Assembly: GCA_035501935.1 (NCBI GenBank)
Contig: DATJVC010000021.1
Coordinates: 1 to 50,131, forward strand
Source: Gammaproteobacteria bacterium
GTDB taxonomy: Bacteria; Pseudomonadota; Gammaproteobacteria; JAJPIJ01
Length of the DNA stretch: 50,131 bases
Direction of reading: 5' to 3'
This document shows, piece by piece, positions 7,945-18,977 of the stretch (its first letter is position 1; each line of letters starts with the position of its first letter). The translations under genes and the position numbers were made by a program. The notes under the pieces are model-generated. The model did no database searches. It saw nothing but the letters and a program-made list of their open reading frames with translations, and had not been told where the DNA came from.

Positions 7945-10203
7945 ATGGACAAAGACGTGAACTATCTTCTGCTCGGCGGCGGTTTGGCGGCGGCAACCGC
8001 GGCCGAAACACTTAGATGTGACGGCGCAAGAGGCTCCATCGTCATGCTCGCCTCTGAAGACACGCTGCCCTACCACCGCCCCCCGCTGTCCAAGGAGTAT
8101 TTGCTCAAAGACGAGGAGGTCGGACATTTGTTGGTCCATCCGGCCGGCTTCTATGAGGACAACGACATCGATGTTCGTCTTGGTGCCCGTGCGGTACGCG
8201 TTGATATACAGAACAAAATTGTGACAACGAACCGTGCCGAGTCTTTTCACTACAAAAAACTTCTGATAGCCACCGGCTCCCGGGTGCGTCGTCTCCCGGC
8301 CAGCGGCGGAAACCTCCGGGGGGTTTATTACCTGCGTACTCTCGCGGACGCGGCGGCACTGCGAACGGCCATCGCATCCGCGAAGAAGGCCGTTGTCATC
8401 GGTTCCAGCTTCATCGGCATGGAGCTGGCGGCGGTGTTTGCGGCTCGCGGTCTGCATACGACGGTGATCGCCAGGGATGAACTGCTTTACGACCCGCTGG
8501 AATCTCCGGAAATATCGTCATTTTTTGCCGATTATTACCGGGCGCGAGGTGTGGAAATCATCTCCGGACAAACAGTCACTGCATTGCGTGGAGACACGTC
8601 AGTCAATGAAATAGTGACGGATACGGACATCGTGGTTCCCTGCGACATTGTGGCCATCGGCGCGGGGGTCGCACCCGACGTAGGCTGCCTGGAAGGCAGC
8701 GGACTCGCACTGGATGACGGCGTGCTCGTCAATCAATATCTGCAAAGCAGCGACATGGACGTTTTTGCGGCGGGCGATGTGGCGCGTTTCTATGATCCGG
8801 TGATCCGGCGTCACCGCCGGATCGAGCATTGGGACAACGCGGTCAAACAGGGCCGGATCGCGGCCCGGAACATGCTGGACAAACGTCAATCCTATCGCGA
8901 TGTCTCCATTTTCTTTTCTGATGTATTCGACATCTCCTTCAATTTCATCGGCGATCCCCAGGGTCACGATCAACGCATTGTCCGCACGACCGCGCCAGGT
9001 GAATCCTTCGCGGTCCTGTACACGAAGGACGACAACCTGAAAGCCGGGTTTTTCCTCAAGCAACCGCCCGTGGAAGAACAGGCGGCGGCATCCATGATCC
9101 TGAACCGGACATCGCTGACCCGTGTGGGGGCCAGTCTGGCGGACATTTCCCGGCCGCTGGCCCGCTGGGCCTCGCAAACGGTTCTGATCCTTCAGGGCGG
9201 GGGCGCGTTGGGCGCATTCGAATGCGGCGTCGTAAAGGCGCTTGAAGAACAGCAGATATTCCCGGACGTGGCGGCCGGCGTTTCAATCGGTGCGTTCAAC
9301 GCCGCCATCATCGCCAGCCACCCGCGGCACGCGACTTCCGCATTGGAGGCGTTTTGGGGGGACCTGAGCATGTATGTGCCCCCCCTGCCCGATGAAACAA
9401 TGCGTCGAACCCTGTCGTCATGGACTTCATTGACTTTGGGAAACCCCAGATTTTTCCGCCCGCGATGGCTGTGGCCGGCCGTGCTGACCCAGAAGCCGCC
9501 CCTTCAATGGACCAGCTACTATGATCCATCGCCGGTGAAGGATCTGCTCTGCAAGTACGTCGATTTCCAGAAGCTCAAGGACAGCCCCGTCCGGCTGCTC
9601 ATCAACACGGTCAATGTCGAGACCGCGGAACTGGAGACCTTCGACAGTTACATCGAGGCGTTGACCGCCGATCATCTTCTCGCCAGCGGCAGCCTGCCGC
9701 CGGGTTTCCCCTGGACCACCATCAACGGCCGGCATTACTGGGATGGCGGGATGATCAGCAACTCGCCGCTTGATCAAGTCGTCGAACGTTGCGGCCTGAC
9801 GGACAAAAAAGTGTACATCGTCAATCTTTACCCAGGCAGAAAACGCCTGCCGACGGATCTGAGCGAAGTGACGGCGCGCCGTGATGAAATAATTTACGCG
9901 GAAAGGATCCGTCAGGATATCCGCGTGCGTGAAACCATCGAGAACTACAAACAACTGGTGCAGAACCTCATCGACCGGCTCGCGCCTGACGCCGCAACTC
10001 AAATCAGACAGCACCCCCTGTATATCGAAACGGTGGGCCAAACAGGACCCATTTCGATCACACGCATCGTGCATGAAGGCGAACCAGGGGAAGGACCGTC
10101 GAAGGATTACGAATTTTCGGCGGAGACCATCGACGAACACATCGCGGCCGGTTATGCCGCCGCCCGCAAGGCGCTGGGAGTTTCTCCGCGCGCGCATTCC
10201 TGA
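7945..10203 (+). CDS. Fusion: FAD/NAD(P)-dependent reductase + patatin-like lipase
   Basis: One uninterrupted 752-codon frame with two halves. Residues 1-400 are a rubredoxin/ferredoxin-reductase-type flavoprotein: FAD loop LLLGGGLAAATAA (8-20), PYHRPPLSKEYL (42-53), ATGSRVRRLP, NAD(P) loop VIGSSFIGMELAAVF (151-165), second FAD contact VFAAGDVARFYDP (273-285), and a C-terminal reductase domain to about 395. Residues 412-752 are a patatin hydrolase with oxyanion loop QGGGALGAF (417-425), nucleophile elbow GVSIG (445-449, Ser447) and catalytic DGG (600-602, Asp600), then a C-terminal extension like that of DUF3734 patatins. Stand-alone patatins of this type occur beside 3-hydroxybutyrate dehydrogenase and acetoacetate decarboxylase in other bacteria; the fused flavoprotein is the unusual part. 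No signal peptide or membrane segment is visible, so it is probably cytoplasmic or granule-associated. The substrate of either half is unknown. Confidence 0.88.
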   Translation: MDKDVNYLLLGGGLAAATAAETLRCDGARGSIVMLASEDTLPYHRPPLSKEYLLKDEEVGHLLVHPAGFYEDNDIDVRLGARAVRVDIQNKIVTTNRAESFHYKKLLIATGSRVRRLPASGGNLRGVYYLRTLADAAALRTAIASAKKAVVIGSSFIGMELAAVFAARGLHTTVIARDELLYDPLESPEISSFFADYYRARGVEIISGQTVTALRGDTSVNEIVTDTDIVVPCDIVAIGAGVAPDVGCLEGSGLALDDGVLVNQYLQSSDMDVFAAGDVARFYDPVIRRHRRIEHWDNAVKQGRIAARNMLDKRQSYRDVSIFFSDVFDISFNFIGDPQGHDQRIVRTTAPGESFAVLYTKDDNLKAGFFLKQPPVEEQAAASMILNRTSLTRVGASLADISRPLARWASQTVLILQGGGALGAFECGVVKALEEQQIFPDVAAGVSIGAFNAAIIASHPRHATSALEAFWGDLSMYVPPLPDETMRRTLSSWTSLTLGNPRFFRPRWLWPAVLTQKPPLQWTSYYDPSPVKDLLCKYVDFQKLKDSPVRLLINTVNVETAELETFDSYIEALTADHLLASGSLPPGFPWTTINGRHYWDGGMISNSPLDQVVERCGLTDKKVYIVNLYPGRKRLPTDLSEVTARRDEIIYAERIRQDIRVRETIENYKQLVQNLIDRLAPDAATQIRQHPLYIETVGQTGPISITRIVHEGEPGEGPSKDYEFSAETIDEHIAAGYAAARKALGVSPRAHS

Positions 10204-10221
10204 CAAAAACCACCGCCCGGT

Positions 10222-11202
10222 TTAACCGAGCAGTTTCTGCACGGCGTCGCGCTCCTCCTCCAGTTCCTTCCGGGTCGCCGCCATTCTGGCGCGGCTGAAG
10301 TCGTCGGTCGACAGACCCTGCACGATGCTCCAGTCGCCGTTCCGGCAGGTCACCGGGAAGGAATACATCAGGCCTTGGGGGATGCCGTAGCTGCCGTCGC
10401 TGGCCACCACCATGCTGGTCCAGTCGTCCGCCGGCGTGCCGAGCGCCCAGTCATGCATGTGGGCGATGGCGGCGTTGGCCGCCGAGGCGGCGCTGGAGGC
10501 GCCGCGGGCGCCAATGACCTCGGCGCCGCGCTTGGCGACCTTCGGAATATAGATCTTTTCATACCAGGCCTGATCGATCACGGGCATGACGGGCTTGCCG
10601 TCCACCAACGCATGATGCAAATCGGGATACTGGGTGGTGGAATGATTGCCCCAGATCGCGAGCTTTTTGATCGCGGTCACCGCCACACCCAGTTTGGCGG
10701 CCAGTTGGGCGATGGCGCGGTTGTGATCGAGCCGGGTCATGGCCGTGAAATTGCGGGCATTGAGATCCGGCGCGTGCTTGATCGCCGTCCAGGCATTGGT
10801 ATTGGCGGGGTTGCCGACAACAATCACCTTGACTTTGCGGCTGGCGCGATCGTTCAACGCCCCGCCCTGCACCTTGAAGATGCCGCCATTGGCGGCCAGC
10901 AGGTCGCTGCGCTCCATGCCCGCCCCGCGCGGCTTGGCGCCGACCAGCAGGGCGTAATCCGCGTCCTTGAAGGCGGCGTTGGGGTCATCGCTTAGCTGCA
11001 CCCCGCGCAACAACGGAAATGCGCAGTCGTCCAGTTCCATGGCCACGCCTTCGAGCGCCTTCATGGCCGGCGTGATTTCCAGTGCCTGCAGAATGACCGG
11101 TTGATCACGGCCCAGCATCTCGCCGGCGGCGATGCGGAACATCAGCGAGTAGGAAATCTGTCCGGCGGCGCCGGTGACTGCCACGCGTACGGGGGGCTTC
11201 AT
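10222..11202 (-). CDS. mdh: Malate dehydrogenase
   Basis: A 326-residue NAD-dependent malate dehydrogenase that interconverts malate and oxaloacetate. It begins [16 protein letters not shown], and has [26 protein letters not shown] (substrate arginines), [18 protein letters not shown] and the catalytic histidine in IWGNHSTTQ. These features place it in the roughly 326-residue, cytosolic-MDH-like group rather than the E. coli type. The start at 11202 begins the conserved protein 5 bases after the gltA stop; a longer open frame to 11313 only reads through the end of gltA. It is cotranscribed with gltA and converges on the reductase-patatin gene with 18 bases between. Confidence 0.94.
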   Translation of the reverse strand: MKPPVRVAVTGAAGQISYSLMFRIAAGEMLGRDQPVILQALEITPAMKALEGVAMELDDCAFPLLRGVQLSDDPNAAFKDADYALLVGAKPRGAGMERSDLLAANGGIFKVQGGALNDRASRKVKVIVVGNPANTNAWTAIKHAPDLNARNFTAMTRLDHNRAIAQLAAKLGVAVTAIKKLAIWGNHSTTQYPDLHHALVDGKPVMPVIDQAWYEKIYIPKVAKRGAEVIGARGASSAASAANAAIAHMHDWALGTPADDWTSMVVASDGSYGIPQGLMYSFPVTCRNGDWSIVQGLSTDDFSRARMAATRKELEEERDAVQKLLG

Positions 11203-11207
11203 AATAG

Positions 11208-12509
11208 TCAGCCGCGCCCGTTGAGAGGCACGTATTCGCGCGTCTCTGCGCCCATGTAGAGCTGGCGTGGGCGGCCGATCTTGAAGTCCGGATCGGTCAT
11301 GAGTTCCAGCCACTGCGCGATCCAGCCCACCGAGCGCCCCAGTGCGAAGATGACCGTGAACATTCCCAGTGGTATGCCCAGTGCCTTCAAGATGATGCCG
11401 GAATAAAAGTCCACGTTGGGATAGAGTTTGCGCTCGATGAAATATTCATCCTTGAGTGCAATGTCCTCCAGCTTGAGCGCAGTGTCGAACAGCGCCCGAT
11501 CGACCTTGTCGGGCAGCCGTTCCAGCAGGTCGTAGCAAACCTTGCGGATGACGCGCGAACGCGGATCGAAGTTTTTGTAGACGCGATGGCCGAAGCCCAT
11601 GAGGCGGAAGGTGTCGTTCTTGTCCTTGGCGCGGGCGATGTATTTCGGAATGTTGTCCGGGGTCTTGATTTCGTTGAGCATGTGGATCACGGCCTCGTTG
11701 GCGCCGCCGTGGGCTCGTCCCCACAACGACACCATGCCGGCCGCGACGCAGGCGAAGGGATTGGCCTCGGCGCTGCCGGACAGGCGCACGGTCGAGGTGC
11801 TGGCGTTCTGCTCATGGTCGGCATGTAGAATCAGCAGCACATCCAGGGCGCGTACCGCCACGGGGTCGGGCGTATAGGTGCTCATGGGATGCGAAAACAT
11901 CATGTTGAGGAAGTTTTCGACATAGCCGAGCGAGTTGTTGGGATAGACGAACGGATGGCCGATGGAGAACTTGTGACACTGCGCCGCCAGCGTCGGCATC
12001 TTGGCGATCACGCGCTTGGCGGTCAGATCGCGGTCCGCCGGGTCGTTCAAATCCAGCGCCTCATGGTAATAAGAGGACAACGCGGCCATCACGCCCACCA
12101 TGATTGACATCGGGTGCGCATCATAGAGGTAGCCCGCATACATGTGGTTGACGCGTTCGTGGACATTGCTGCGGAATTTGACCTGGGCCTCGAATTCCTC
12201 GTATTGCCGTCGCGTGGGCAACTCCCCGTACAGCAACAGGTAGCACACTTCGAGATAAGTGCTGTGTTCGGCAAGCTGTTCGATCGGGTAACCGCGATGG
12301 AGCAGGATGCCCTTCTCCCCATCCAGGTAGGTGATTTTGCTGCGGCAACTGGCGGTGGTTAAAAAGCCGGGATCAAGAGTAAACATGCCCAGGCCGCTGT
12401 AAAGCATCTTGGTATCTATGACCAGCGGGCCATAGGTCCCTTGATACACCGGGCATTCGATGGATTTGCCGGTCGCGTTGTCCTTGATTGTTACCGTATG
12501 CTTGCTCAT
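11208..12509 (-). CDS. gltA: Citrate synthase (type II, hexameric class)
   Basis: A 433-residue citrate synthase condensing acetyl-CoA with oxaloacetate. The N-terminal beta domain ([16 protein letters not shown]...) is the one found in the hexameric, NADH-regulated enzymes of Gram-negative bacteria. Catalytic motifs are seen in [28 protein letters not shown] and [13 protein letters not shown], plus the aspartate-containing NVDFYSG segment near the end. The start at 12509 is preferred because GGGGG lies about 9 bases upstream; an in-frame ATG at 12515 would be too close to it. It is the first gene of gltA-mdh, divergent from sucA-sucB-lpdA across about 250 bases. Confidence 0.95.
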   Translation of the reverse strand: MSKHTVTIKDNATGKSIECPVYQGTYGPLVIDTKMLYSGLGMFTLDPGFLTTASCRSKITYLDGEKGILLHRGYPIEQLAEHSTYLEVCYLLLYGELPTRRQYEEFEAQVKFRSNVHERVNHMYAGYLYDAHPMSIMVGVMAALSSYYHEALDLNDPADRDLTAKRVIAKMPTLAAQCHKFSIGHPFVYPNNSLGYVENFLNMMFSHPMSTYTPDPVAVRALDVLLILHADHEQNASTSTVRLSGSAEANPFACVAAGMVSLWGRAHGGANEAVIHMLNEIKTPDNIPKYIARAKDKNDTFRLMGFGHRVYKNFDPRSRVIRKVCYDLLERLPDKVDRALFDTALKLEDIALKDEYFIERKLYPNVDFYSGIILKALGIPLGMFTVIFALGRSVGWIAQWLELMTDPDFKIGRPRQLYMGAETREYVPLNGRG

Positions 12510-12759
12510 CACCATCTTCCCCCATGATTTTTGAATCAATAGTTACAGCAGCCCCCTTCCCCCGTTTGGGGGCCGCCAAGAATAACGCTGGATTGCGCGC
12601 CGCAGCAAGCTCATAATTCCGCCTGCCGGAACAAAAAATATGGCGGAAGGGACAAATTCTGGGTATGGACTGGACTTTTTACTTAAAGCGGCTTACATAA
12701 GAGTTGGATAATCAAGCCTCTTTAACAAAAATTAGTGAGCGCCTGAAGCACACGTCACC
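12510..12759. promoter_or_regulatory. Divergent gltA / sucA control region
   Basis: A 250-base spacer between two divergent TCA cycle operons. It contains a short hairpin CCCCC-GTTT-GGGGG near 12558 and an inverted repeat TTCCGCC (12617-12623) / GGCGGAA (12642-12648) separated by 18 mostly A-rich bases. The last 100 bases before sucA turn AT-rich and include TAATCA-like sequence near 12710. I cannot assign -35/-10 pairs with confidence. The inverted repeat lies roughly 110 bases from either start codon, a position that would suit a shared regulator. Confidence 0.4.
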
Positions 12760-15603
12760 ATGAAAACCACCCTGCCCTCCTTTCTGTACAGCGGCAATGC
12801 GGCATACATCGAGGCGCTCTACGAGACCTATCTGGACAATCCCGCCGCCCTGGATGCGGATTGGCGGGGTTATTTTGATCGTCTGCAAACCGAAATAGCG
12901 CGCAGCAACGGCGACGCCCGGCATGATCAAATCCAGGACCGCTTGCGCCAGGCCGCGGTTCATCGCCATTCCGCGCCCCCCGCCGGTGCGGGGGTATCTG
13001 ACGCGCATGCCAGAAAACAAGTGGCCGTACTGCAACTCATCAATGCCTACCGTTTCCGCGGCCATAGCCAGGCCGACCTCGACCCCCTGCATCAATACGA
13101 ACGCCCGCAAGTTGCCGATCTGGACCCCGCATTCCACGGTCTCGGCACGGATGACATGGACACGGTATTCAACACCGGCTCCTTCCAGGGTGACGGGACG
13201 GAAATGAAGCTGAAGGACCTGGTGGCGGCATTGAAAAAGACCTACTGCGGCTCCATCGGCGCTGAGTACATGCACATCAATGACACTCCACAGAAGCGCT
13301 GGATACAGCAGCGCCTGGAGGCCAACGCAGCGGCGACTGCTTTCTCCACCGAGAAAAAACGACAAATTCTCGAGCGGCTCATCGCCGCCCAGGCGCTGGA
13401 GGAATACCTGCATACCAAATATGTCGGCCAGAAACGTTTCTCCCTGGAAGGGGGTGAAACATTGATCCCGCTGCTCGATGAGCTGATCCAGGGCGGCGGC
13501 AGCGCCGGCATCAAGGAGATCGTCATCGGCATGGCCCACCGCGGACGCCTCAACGTGCTCGTCAATATCGTCGGCAAGATGCCCTCCGAGCTGATGCAGG
13601 AATTCGAGGGCAAAAAAAAAGCCGGCGGCGGTTCCGGAGACGTGAAGTACCACATGGGTTATTCCTCGGATATCGATTCGCCAGGCGGGCCTGTGCATCT
13701 GACCCTGTCCTTCAATCCTTCGCACCTGGAGATCATCTCGCCGGTGGTGGAGGGCTCGGTGCGGGCGCGCCAGGATCGCCGCCGTGACAGTGCGCGCAGC
13801 CAGGTGCTGCCCATCCTGATTCACGGTGACGCGGCATTTGCCGGCCAGGGCGTGGTCATGGAAACCTTCAACTTCTCGCAAACGCGCGGCTATTCCACCG
13901 GCGGCACCGTGCATATCATCGTCAACAACCAGATCGGCTTCACCACCTCCGATCCGCTCGATTCACGCTCCACGCTGTATTGCACCGACGTGGCCAAGAC
14001 CGTGCAGGCGCCGATCTTCCACGTCAACGCCGACAATCCGGAGGCCGTGCTGCGCCTCGCACAACTGGCGCTCGATTACCGCATGACGTTCAAGAAGGAC
14101 GTCGTCATCGACCTCGTCTGCTTCCGCAAGCACGGCCACAACGAGTCCGACGAACCGATGGCCACCCAGCCGATCATGTACCAGCGCATCCGTCAGCACC
14201 CCGGACTGGTCAGGCTGTATTCCGATCGCCTGCAAAAGGAAGCGGTAATCGGCGCCGACGATCCGGCGCGCATCCGGCAACAGTACGTACAGATGCTCGA
14301 AGAAAATCAACCCGTATCCCGTTCGCCGATCTGCAATCTGGACAAGTCATTCACGGTAAACTTCGATCCGTACAAATCCGGCCACTGGTGGACGCTGGTC
14401 GACACCACCCTGCCACTGCCAAAGGCGCAGCATCTGGCCGGACGGTTCACCACCTGTCCCGAAAATTTCAAGCTGCACAAAAGCGTGACCAAGATCATGG
14501 AGGCCCGCCGTGAAATGGCGGCGGGCAATCAGCCCATGGATTGGGGATTCGCCGAGACCCTGGCCTACGCCAGCCTGGTCGATGAGGATTACCCCGTGCG
14601 ACTCTCCGGTCAGGACAGCGGCCGCGGCACCTTTTTCCACCGCCATGCCGTGCTGCATCATCAAGAGACCGGGGAAACCTTCCTGCCACTGCGGAACATC
14701 CGCGAGGGCCAGGCGCAGTTTCTGGTCATCAATTCCACGCTCTCGGAGATGGCGGTGTTGGGCTTCGAATACGGGTTCAGCAGTTCGGAGCCGGGCGCAC
14801 TGGTCATTTGGGAGGCGCAATTCGGCGACTTCGCCAACTGCGCGCAGGTGGTCATCGACCAGTTCATCGCCTCCTGCGAGGCCAAATGGGGCCGGTTGTG
14901 CGGCTTGACGCTGTTCCTGCCGCACGGCTACGACGGCCAGGGGCCGGAGCATTCCTCGGCGCGCCTGGAGCGCTTCCTGCAATTGTGCGCCGAGGACAAC
15001 ATGCAGGTGTGCGTACCGAGCACACCGGCGCAGATGTTCCACTTGCTGCGGCGGCAAATGCTGCGCCCCTACCGGCGCCCGCTGGTGGTCATGACGCCCA
15101 AGAGCCTGTTGCGCCACAAACTCTCGGTATCGACCCTGGCGGACATCACCGACCGCAGTTACCAGATGGTGTTGAAGGAGATCGATCCCATCCAGCCGTC
15201 AAAGGTGGATCGCATTTTGGTTTGCAGCGGCAAGGTATATTTTGATTTGCTGGAGGCGCGCCGCGCCAACGGCATCGATGACATTGCGATCCTGCGCATC
15301 GAACAGCTCTATCCCTTCCCGCGCAATGATCTGCGCGCCGCCATCGAGAGCTATCCGAACGCGCGCGAAGTGGTGTGGGTGCAGGAGGAACCGCACAACC
15401 AGGGTGCCTGCGCCTTCCTGCTCGAAAGCCTGAACCTGTTCAGTTGCCTGCACGCACCGCAGAACATGATCATTGTGGCGCGTCCGCACTCCGCAGCGCC
15501 GGCCGTGGGCTCGCTCGCCCTGCATCAGGAACAGCAAAAAACCATCGTCAGTGACGCGCTCCGCCTGCAAGACCGCACCGCGCAGAAGAAAAAAACGGCC
15601 TGA
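12760..15603 (+). CDS. sucA: 2-oxoglutarate dehydrogenase E1
   Basis: A 947-residue thiamine-diphosphate enzyme that decarboxylates 2-oxoglutarate and passes succinyl to the lipoyl arm of E2. The N-terminal helix that binds E2/E3 is present (FLYSGNAAYIEALYETYLDNP). It continues with VLQLINAYRFRGHSQADLDPL, the active-site HRGRLNVLVNIVGK, the ThDP/Mg site GDAAFAGQGVVMETFNFSQ with IVNNQIGFTT, and CFRKHGHNESDEP. The transketolase C-domain has GFEYGFSSSEPGALVIWEAQFGDF. Length is normal for bacteria. It is the first gene of sucA-sucB-lpdA, divergent from gltA-mdh. Confidence 0.96.
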   Translation: MKTTLPSFLYSGNAAYIEALYETYLDNPAALDADWRGYFDRLQTEIARSNGDARHDQIQDRLRQAAVHRHSAPPAGAGVSDAHARKQVAVLQLINAYRFRGHSQADLDPLHQYERPQVADLDPAFHGLGTDDMDTVFNTGSFQGDGTEMKLKDLVAALKKTYCGSIGAEYMHINDTPQKRWIQQRLEANAAATAFSTEKKRQILERLIAAQALEEYLHTKYVGQKRFSLEGGETLIPLLDELIQGGGSAGIKEIVIGMAHRGRLNVLVNIVGKMPSELMQEFEGKKKAGGGSGDVKYHMGYSSDIDSPGGPVHLTLSFNPSHLEIISPVVEGSVRARQDRRRDSARSQVLPILIHGDAAFAGQGVVMETFNFSQTRGYSTGGTVHIIVNNQIGFTTSDPLDSRSTLYCTDVAKTVQAPIFHVNADNPEAVLRLAQLALDYRMTFKKDVVIDLVCFRKHGHNESDEPMATQPIMYQRIRQHPGLVRLYSDRLQKEAVIGADDPARIRQQYVQMLEENQPVSRSPICNLDKSFTVNFDPYKSGHWWTLVDTTLPLPKAQHLAGRFTTCPENFKLHKSVTKIMEARREMAAGNQPMDWGFAETLAYASLVDEDYPVRLSGQDSGRGTFFHRHAVLHHQETGETFLPLRNIREGQAQFLVINSTLSEMAVLGFEYGFSSSEPGALVIWEAQFGDFANCAQVVIDQFIASCEAKWGRLCGLTLFLPHGYDGQGPEHSSARLERFLQLCAEDNMQVCVPSTPAQMFHLLRRQMLRPYRRPLVVMTPKSLLRHKLSVSTLADITDRSYQMVLKEIDPIQPSKVDRILVCSGKVYFDLLEARRANGIDDIAILRIEQLYPFPRNDLRAAIESYPNAREVVWVQEEPHNQGACAFLLESLNLFSCLHAPQNMIIVARPHSAAPAVGSLALHQEQQKTIVSDALRLQDRTAQKKKTA

Positions 15604-15670
15604 GCATTAGTTATACTATCGGGGCGGCGCAAAGCCGTATGTCGCGCCGTTCGCAAGGAAAGGGGGCAAA

Positions 15671-16852
15671 ATGTTCATCGAAGTGAAGGTGCCCGTGCTC
15701 GCGGAATCGATCGCCGACGCCACCCTGCTTGAGTGGCGCAAAAAAGCGGGGGAACCCGTCAGCAGGGGCGAGAACCTGATCGATCTTGAAACCGACAAGG
15801 TCACGCTGGAAGTAGTGGCACCCGAAAGCGGCGTATTGAAGGAAATCAAAAAAAACACGGGCGACACCGTGGTCAGCAACGAGGTGCTCGCCATCCTCGA
15901 CACCAATGCCACCGGCGCGGTCGCGGCTGCATCCGCGGCAGCCGCCCCCGCGCCGAAGGCGGTACTACAAAAGGCGGCGGCGCCCCCCGCCGCCAAGCTC
16001 AGCCCCGCGGCGCGCAAGCTGGTGGACGAAAAGTCCCTCAGTCCGGCCGCCATACCGGCGAGCGGCAAGGAAGGCCGCATCACCAAGACCGATGTCATCG
16101 AACATCTGTCCCGCGCCGCGCCGGCCGCCGCGGCAGCGCCCGTCGCCGCCGACCGAGCGGAACAACGCGTGGCCATGACGCGGCTGCGCAAGCGCGCCGC
16201 CGAACGGCTGTTGCAGGCGCAGCACGACAACGCGCTGCTCACGACCTTCAACGAGGTCAACATGCAGCCGGTCATGGAATTGCGCAACCGCTACAAGGAT
16301 GCCTTTGAAAAGACCCATGGCGTCAAGCTCGGCTTCATGTCCTTCTTCGCCCGCGCCGTCGTCGAGGCGCTCAAGAAATTCCCCATCATCAATGCCTCGG
16401 TCGACGGCGATGATGTCCTCTATCACAATTACTTCGATCTGGGCATCGCGGTCAGCGCGCCGCGCGGGCTGGTGGTGCCGGTGATCCGCGATGCGGATCG
16501 GATCTCGTTTGCCGACTTTGAGAAACGCCTGCGCGATCTGTCCGAGAAGGCGCGCAACGGTCAACTCGCCATCGAGGACTTGACCGGCGGCACCTTCACC
16601 ATCACCAACGGCGGCGTGTTCGGCTCGCTCCTGTCTACGCCGATCGTGAATCCGCCGCAGAGCGCCATCCTCGGCATGCACAAGATTCATGAACGACCGG
16701 TGGCGGAAAACGGGCAAGTCGTCGTCCGGCCCATGATGTATCTGGCCGTGTCCTACGATCATCGCATCATCGACGGCCGCGAGGCGGTGCAATTCCTGGT
16801 GGCCATCAAGGAGCACCTGGAATATCCGGCGCTGGCGCTGCTGGAAATATAG
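15671..16852 (+). CDS. sucB: Dihydrolipoyl succinyltransferase (E2o)
   Basis: A 393-residue core subunit of the 2-oxoglutarate dehydrogenase complex. One lipoyl domain carries the modification site [10 protein letters not shown] (Lys43), an Ala-rich linker follows (about 80-110), then the E3/E1-binding domain ([11 protein letters not shown]...[15 protein letters not shown]) and the catalytic acyltransferase domain with active-site [13 protein letters not shown] near the C-terminus. It starts 67 bases after sucA with a strong AAGGAAAGGGGG upstream. Composition of the linker (Ala, Pro, Lys) is as expected. Confidence 0.95.
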   Translation: MFIEVKVPVLAESIADATLLEWRKKAGEPVSRGENLIDLETDKVTLEVVAPESGVLKEIKKNTGDTVVSNEVLAILDTNATGAVAAASAAAAPAPKAVLQKAAAPPAAKLSPAARKLVDEKSLSPAAIPASGKEGRITKTDVIEHLSRAAPAAAAAPVAADRAEQRVAMTRLRKRAAERLLQAQHDNALLTTFNEVNMQPVMELRNRYKDAFEKTHGVKLGFMSFFARAVVEALKKFPIINASVDGDDVLYHNYFDLGIAVSAPRGLVVPVIRDADRISFADFEKRLRDLSEKARNGQLAIEDLTGGTFTITNGGVFGSLLSTPIVNPPQSAILGMHKIHERPVAENGQVVVRPMMYLAVSYDHRIIDGREAVQFLVAIKEHLEYPALALLEI

Positions 16853-18283
<1,431 letters not shown>

Positions 18284-18286
18284 ATA

Positions 18287-18303
18287 CGGCGGGAATACCG
18301 CCG
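18287..18303. terminator. Hairpin between convergent lpdA and phasin gene
   Basis: CGGCGG-gaata-CCGCCG forms a perfect 6-pair GC stem directly after the lpdA stop and just before the stop of the convergent phasin gene. There is no T-run on either side, so it is at best a weak or Rho-assisted terminator. Confidence 0.4.
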
Positions 18304-18310
18304 CCAGCGT

Positions 18311-18712
18311 TCAGGCTGCTGCAGGCGGTTTGGGGATTTTTGTCACCTTCCGGTGTTTTTTGGCCTCATCACCCTGGGTGGCGGCCGTAGAGGCGAGTTG
18401 CCCATTGAGCTGAGTGACCAGATCGCTGGTGGCCGACTTGAAGATGTCGAACACCTTCGCCGTCTGCTCATACAGTTTGGGGGAGTACTCCGTGATCAGG
18501 TCGGATTCGAGCGCCGCGCATTCGGCGGGATCACGGTGTCCATTGAATATCTGCATCTGCCTCGTGCCATATTCTATCCACAAGGCCATCAGGTCATTCT
18601 GGGTTTGCGCCAGCTTGTTGCAGATGTCAAGTTGAATATCGCCGAGTCTTGCCGCCGCCTGCCAGGCATTGGTGAGCATGTCTGCCGGATTTCCGGATTT
18701 GTATTCGCCCAT
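18311..18712 (-). CDS. Phasin-family protein (PHA granule-associated)
   Basis: A 133-residue, mostly helical protein of phasin type. Phasins coat polyhydroxyalkanoate granules. Seen here: an amphipathic helical body with repeated heptad-like Leu/Ile/Ala spacing (AWQAAARLGDIQLDICNKLAQTQNDL), a central TRQMQIFNGHRDPAECAALESDLITEYSPKL segment and a basic Lys/Pro/Ala tail (KKHRKVTKIPKPPAAA). No signal peptide or membrane segment. The start at 18712 is chosen because AAAGGAG lies 7 bases before it. It converges on lpdA. A second phasin gene lies at 26304. Assignment rests on composition, length and PHA context more than on a unique motif. Confidence 0.7.
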   Translation of the reverse strand: MGEYKSGNPADMLTNAWQAAARLGDIQLDICNKLAQTQNDLMALWIEYGTRQMQIFNGHRDPAECAALESDLITEYSPKLYEQTAKVFDIFKSATSDLVTQLNGQLASTAATQGDEAKKHRKVTKIPKPPAAA

Positions 18713-18737
18713 GTTATCTCCTTTATGATCGGGTCCT

Positions 18738-18896
18738 TGCAAGCGCAGACCCGCAGGAAGTCATGATGAGCTGTGCCAGAATTCTTCACCAGCTTCTGAA
18801 AATTATTTCTGCTTCTGGGAAAGTATAGGCCGCGATCCCGGAGTCAACCACCTTGCCATGCAGCAATTACCGCTGTGCCTTGCAGCATAATGCTGC
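18738..18896. promoter_or_regulatory. Upstream region of the phasin gene with TGC/GCA dyads
   Basis: Reading toward the phasin gene (minus strand), a perfect dyad GCAGCAT-a-ATGCTGC lies at 18882-18896. A possible promoter follows at 18822-18847 (TTGACT and TATACT, only 14 bases apart; TACTTT at 16 bases is an alternative -10). A TGC-AAGC-GCA element at 18738-18747 lies in the untranslated leader. The TGC...GCA half-sites resemble those before phaA, phaE and the other phasin gene. The spacing here differs from the other sites, so this is the weakest member of the set. Confidence 0.4.
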
Positions 18897-18977
18897 GCGT
18901 CTTAGCATTAACCAATTGATACATGAGCCAATGACTTTCACTTCCGATGAACCCGGGGCATCCCCGTGGAGGTGACC

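Noticed and set aside
11203-11313. An N-terminal extension of malate dehydrogenase.
   Set aside because: It would read through the end of gltA in another frame; the conserved fold starts at 11202.
12712-13914. A 400-codon minus-strand frame opposite the start of sucA.
   Set aside because: Same reason: sucA is unambiguous on the plus strand and the antisense product resembles nothing.
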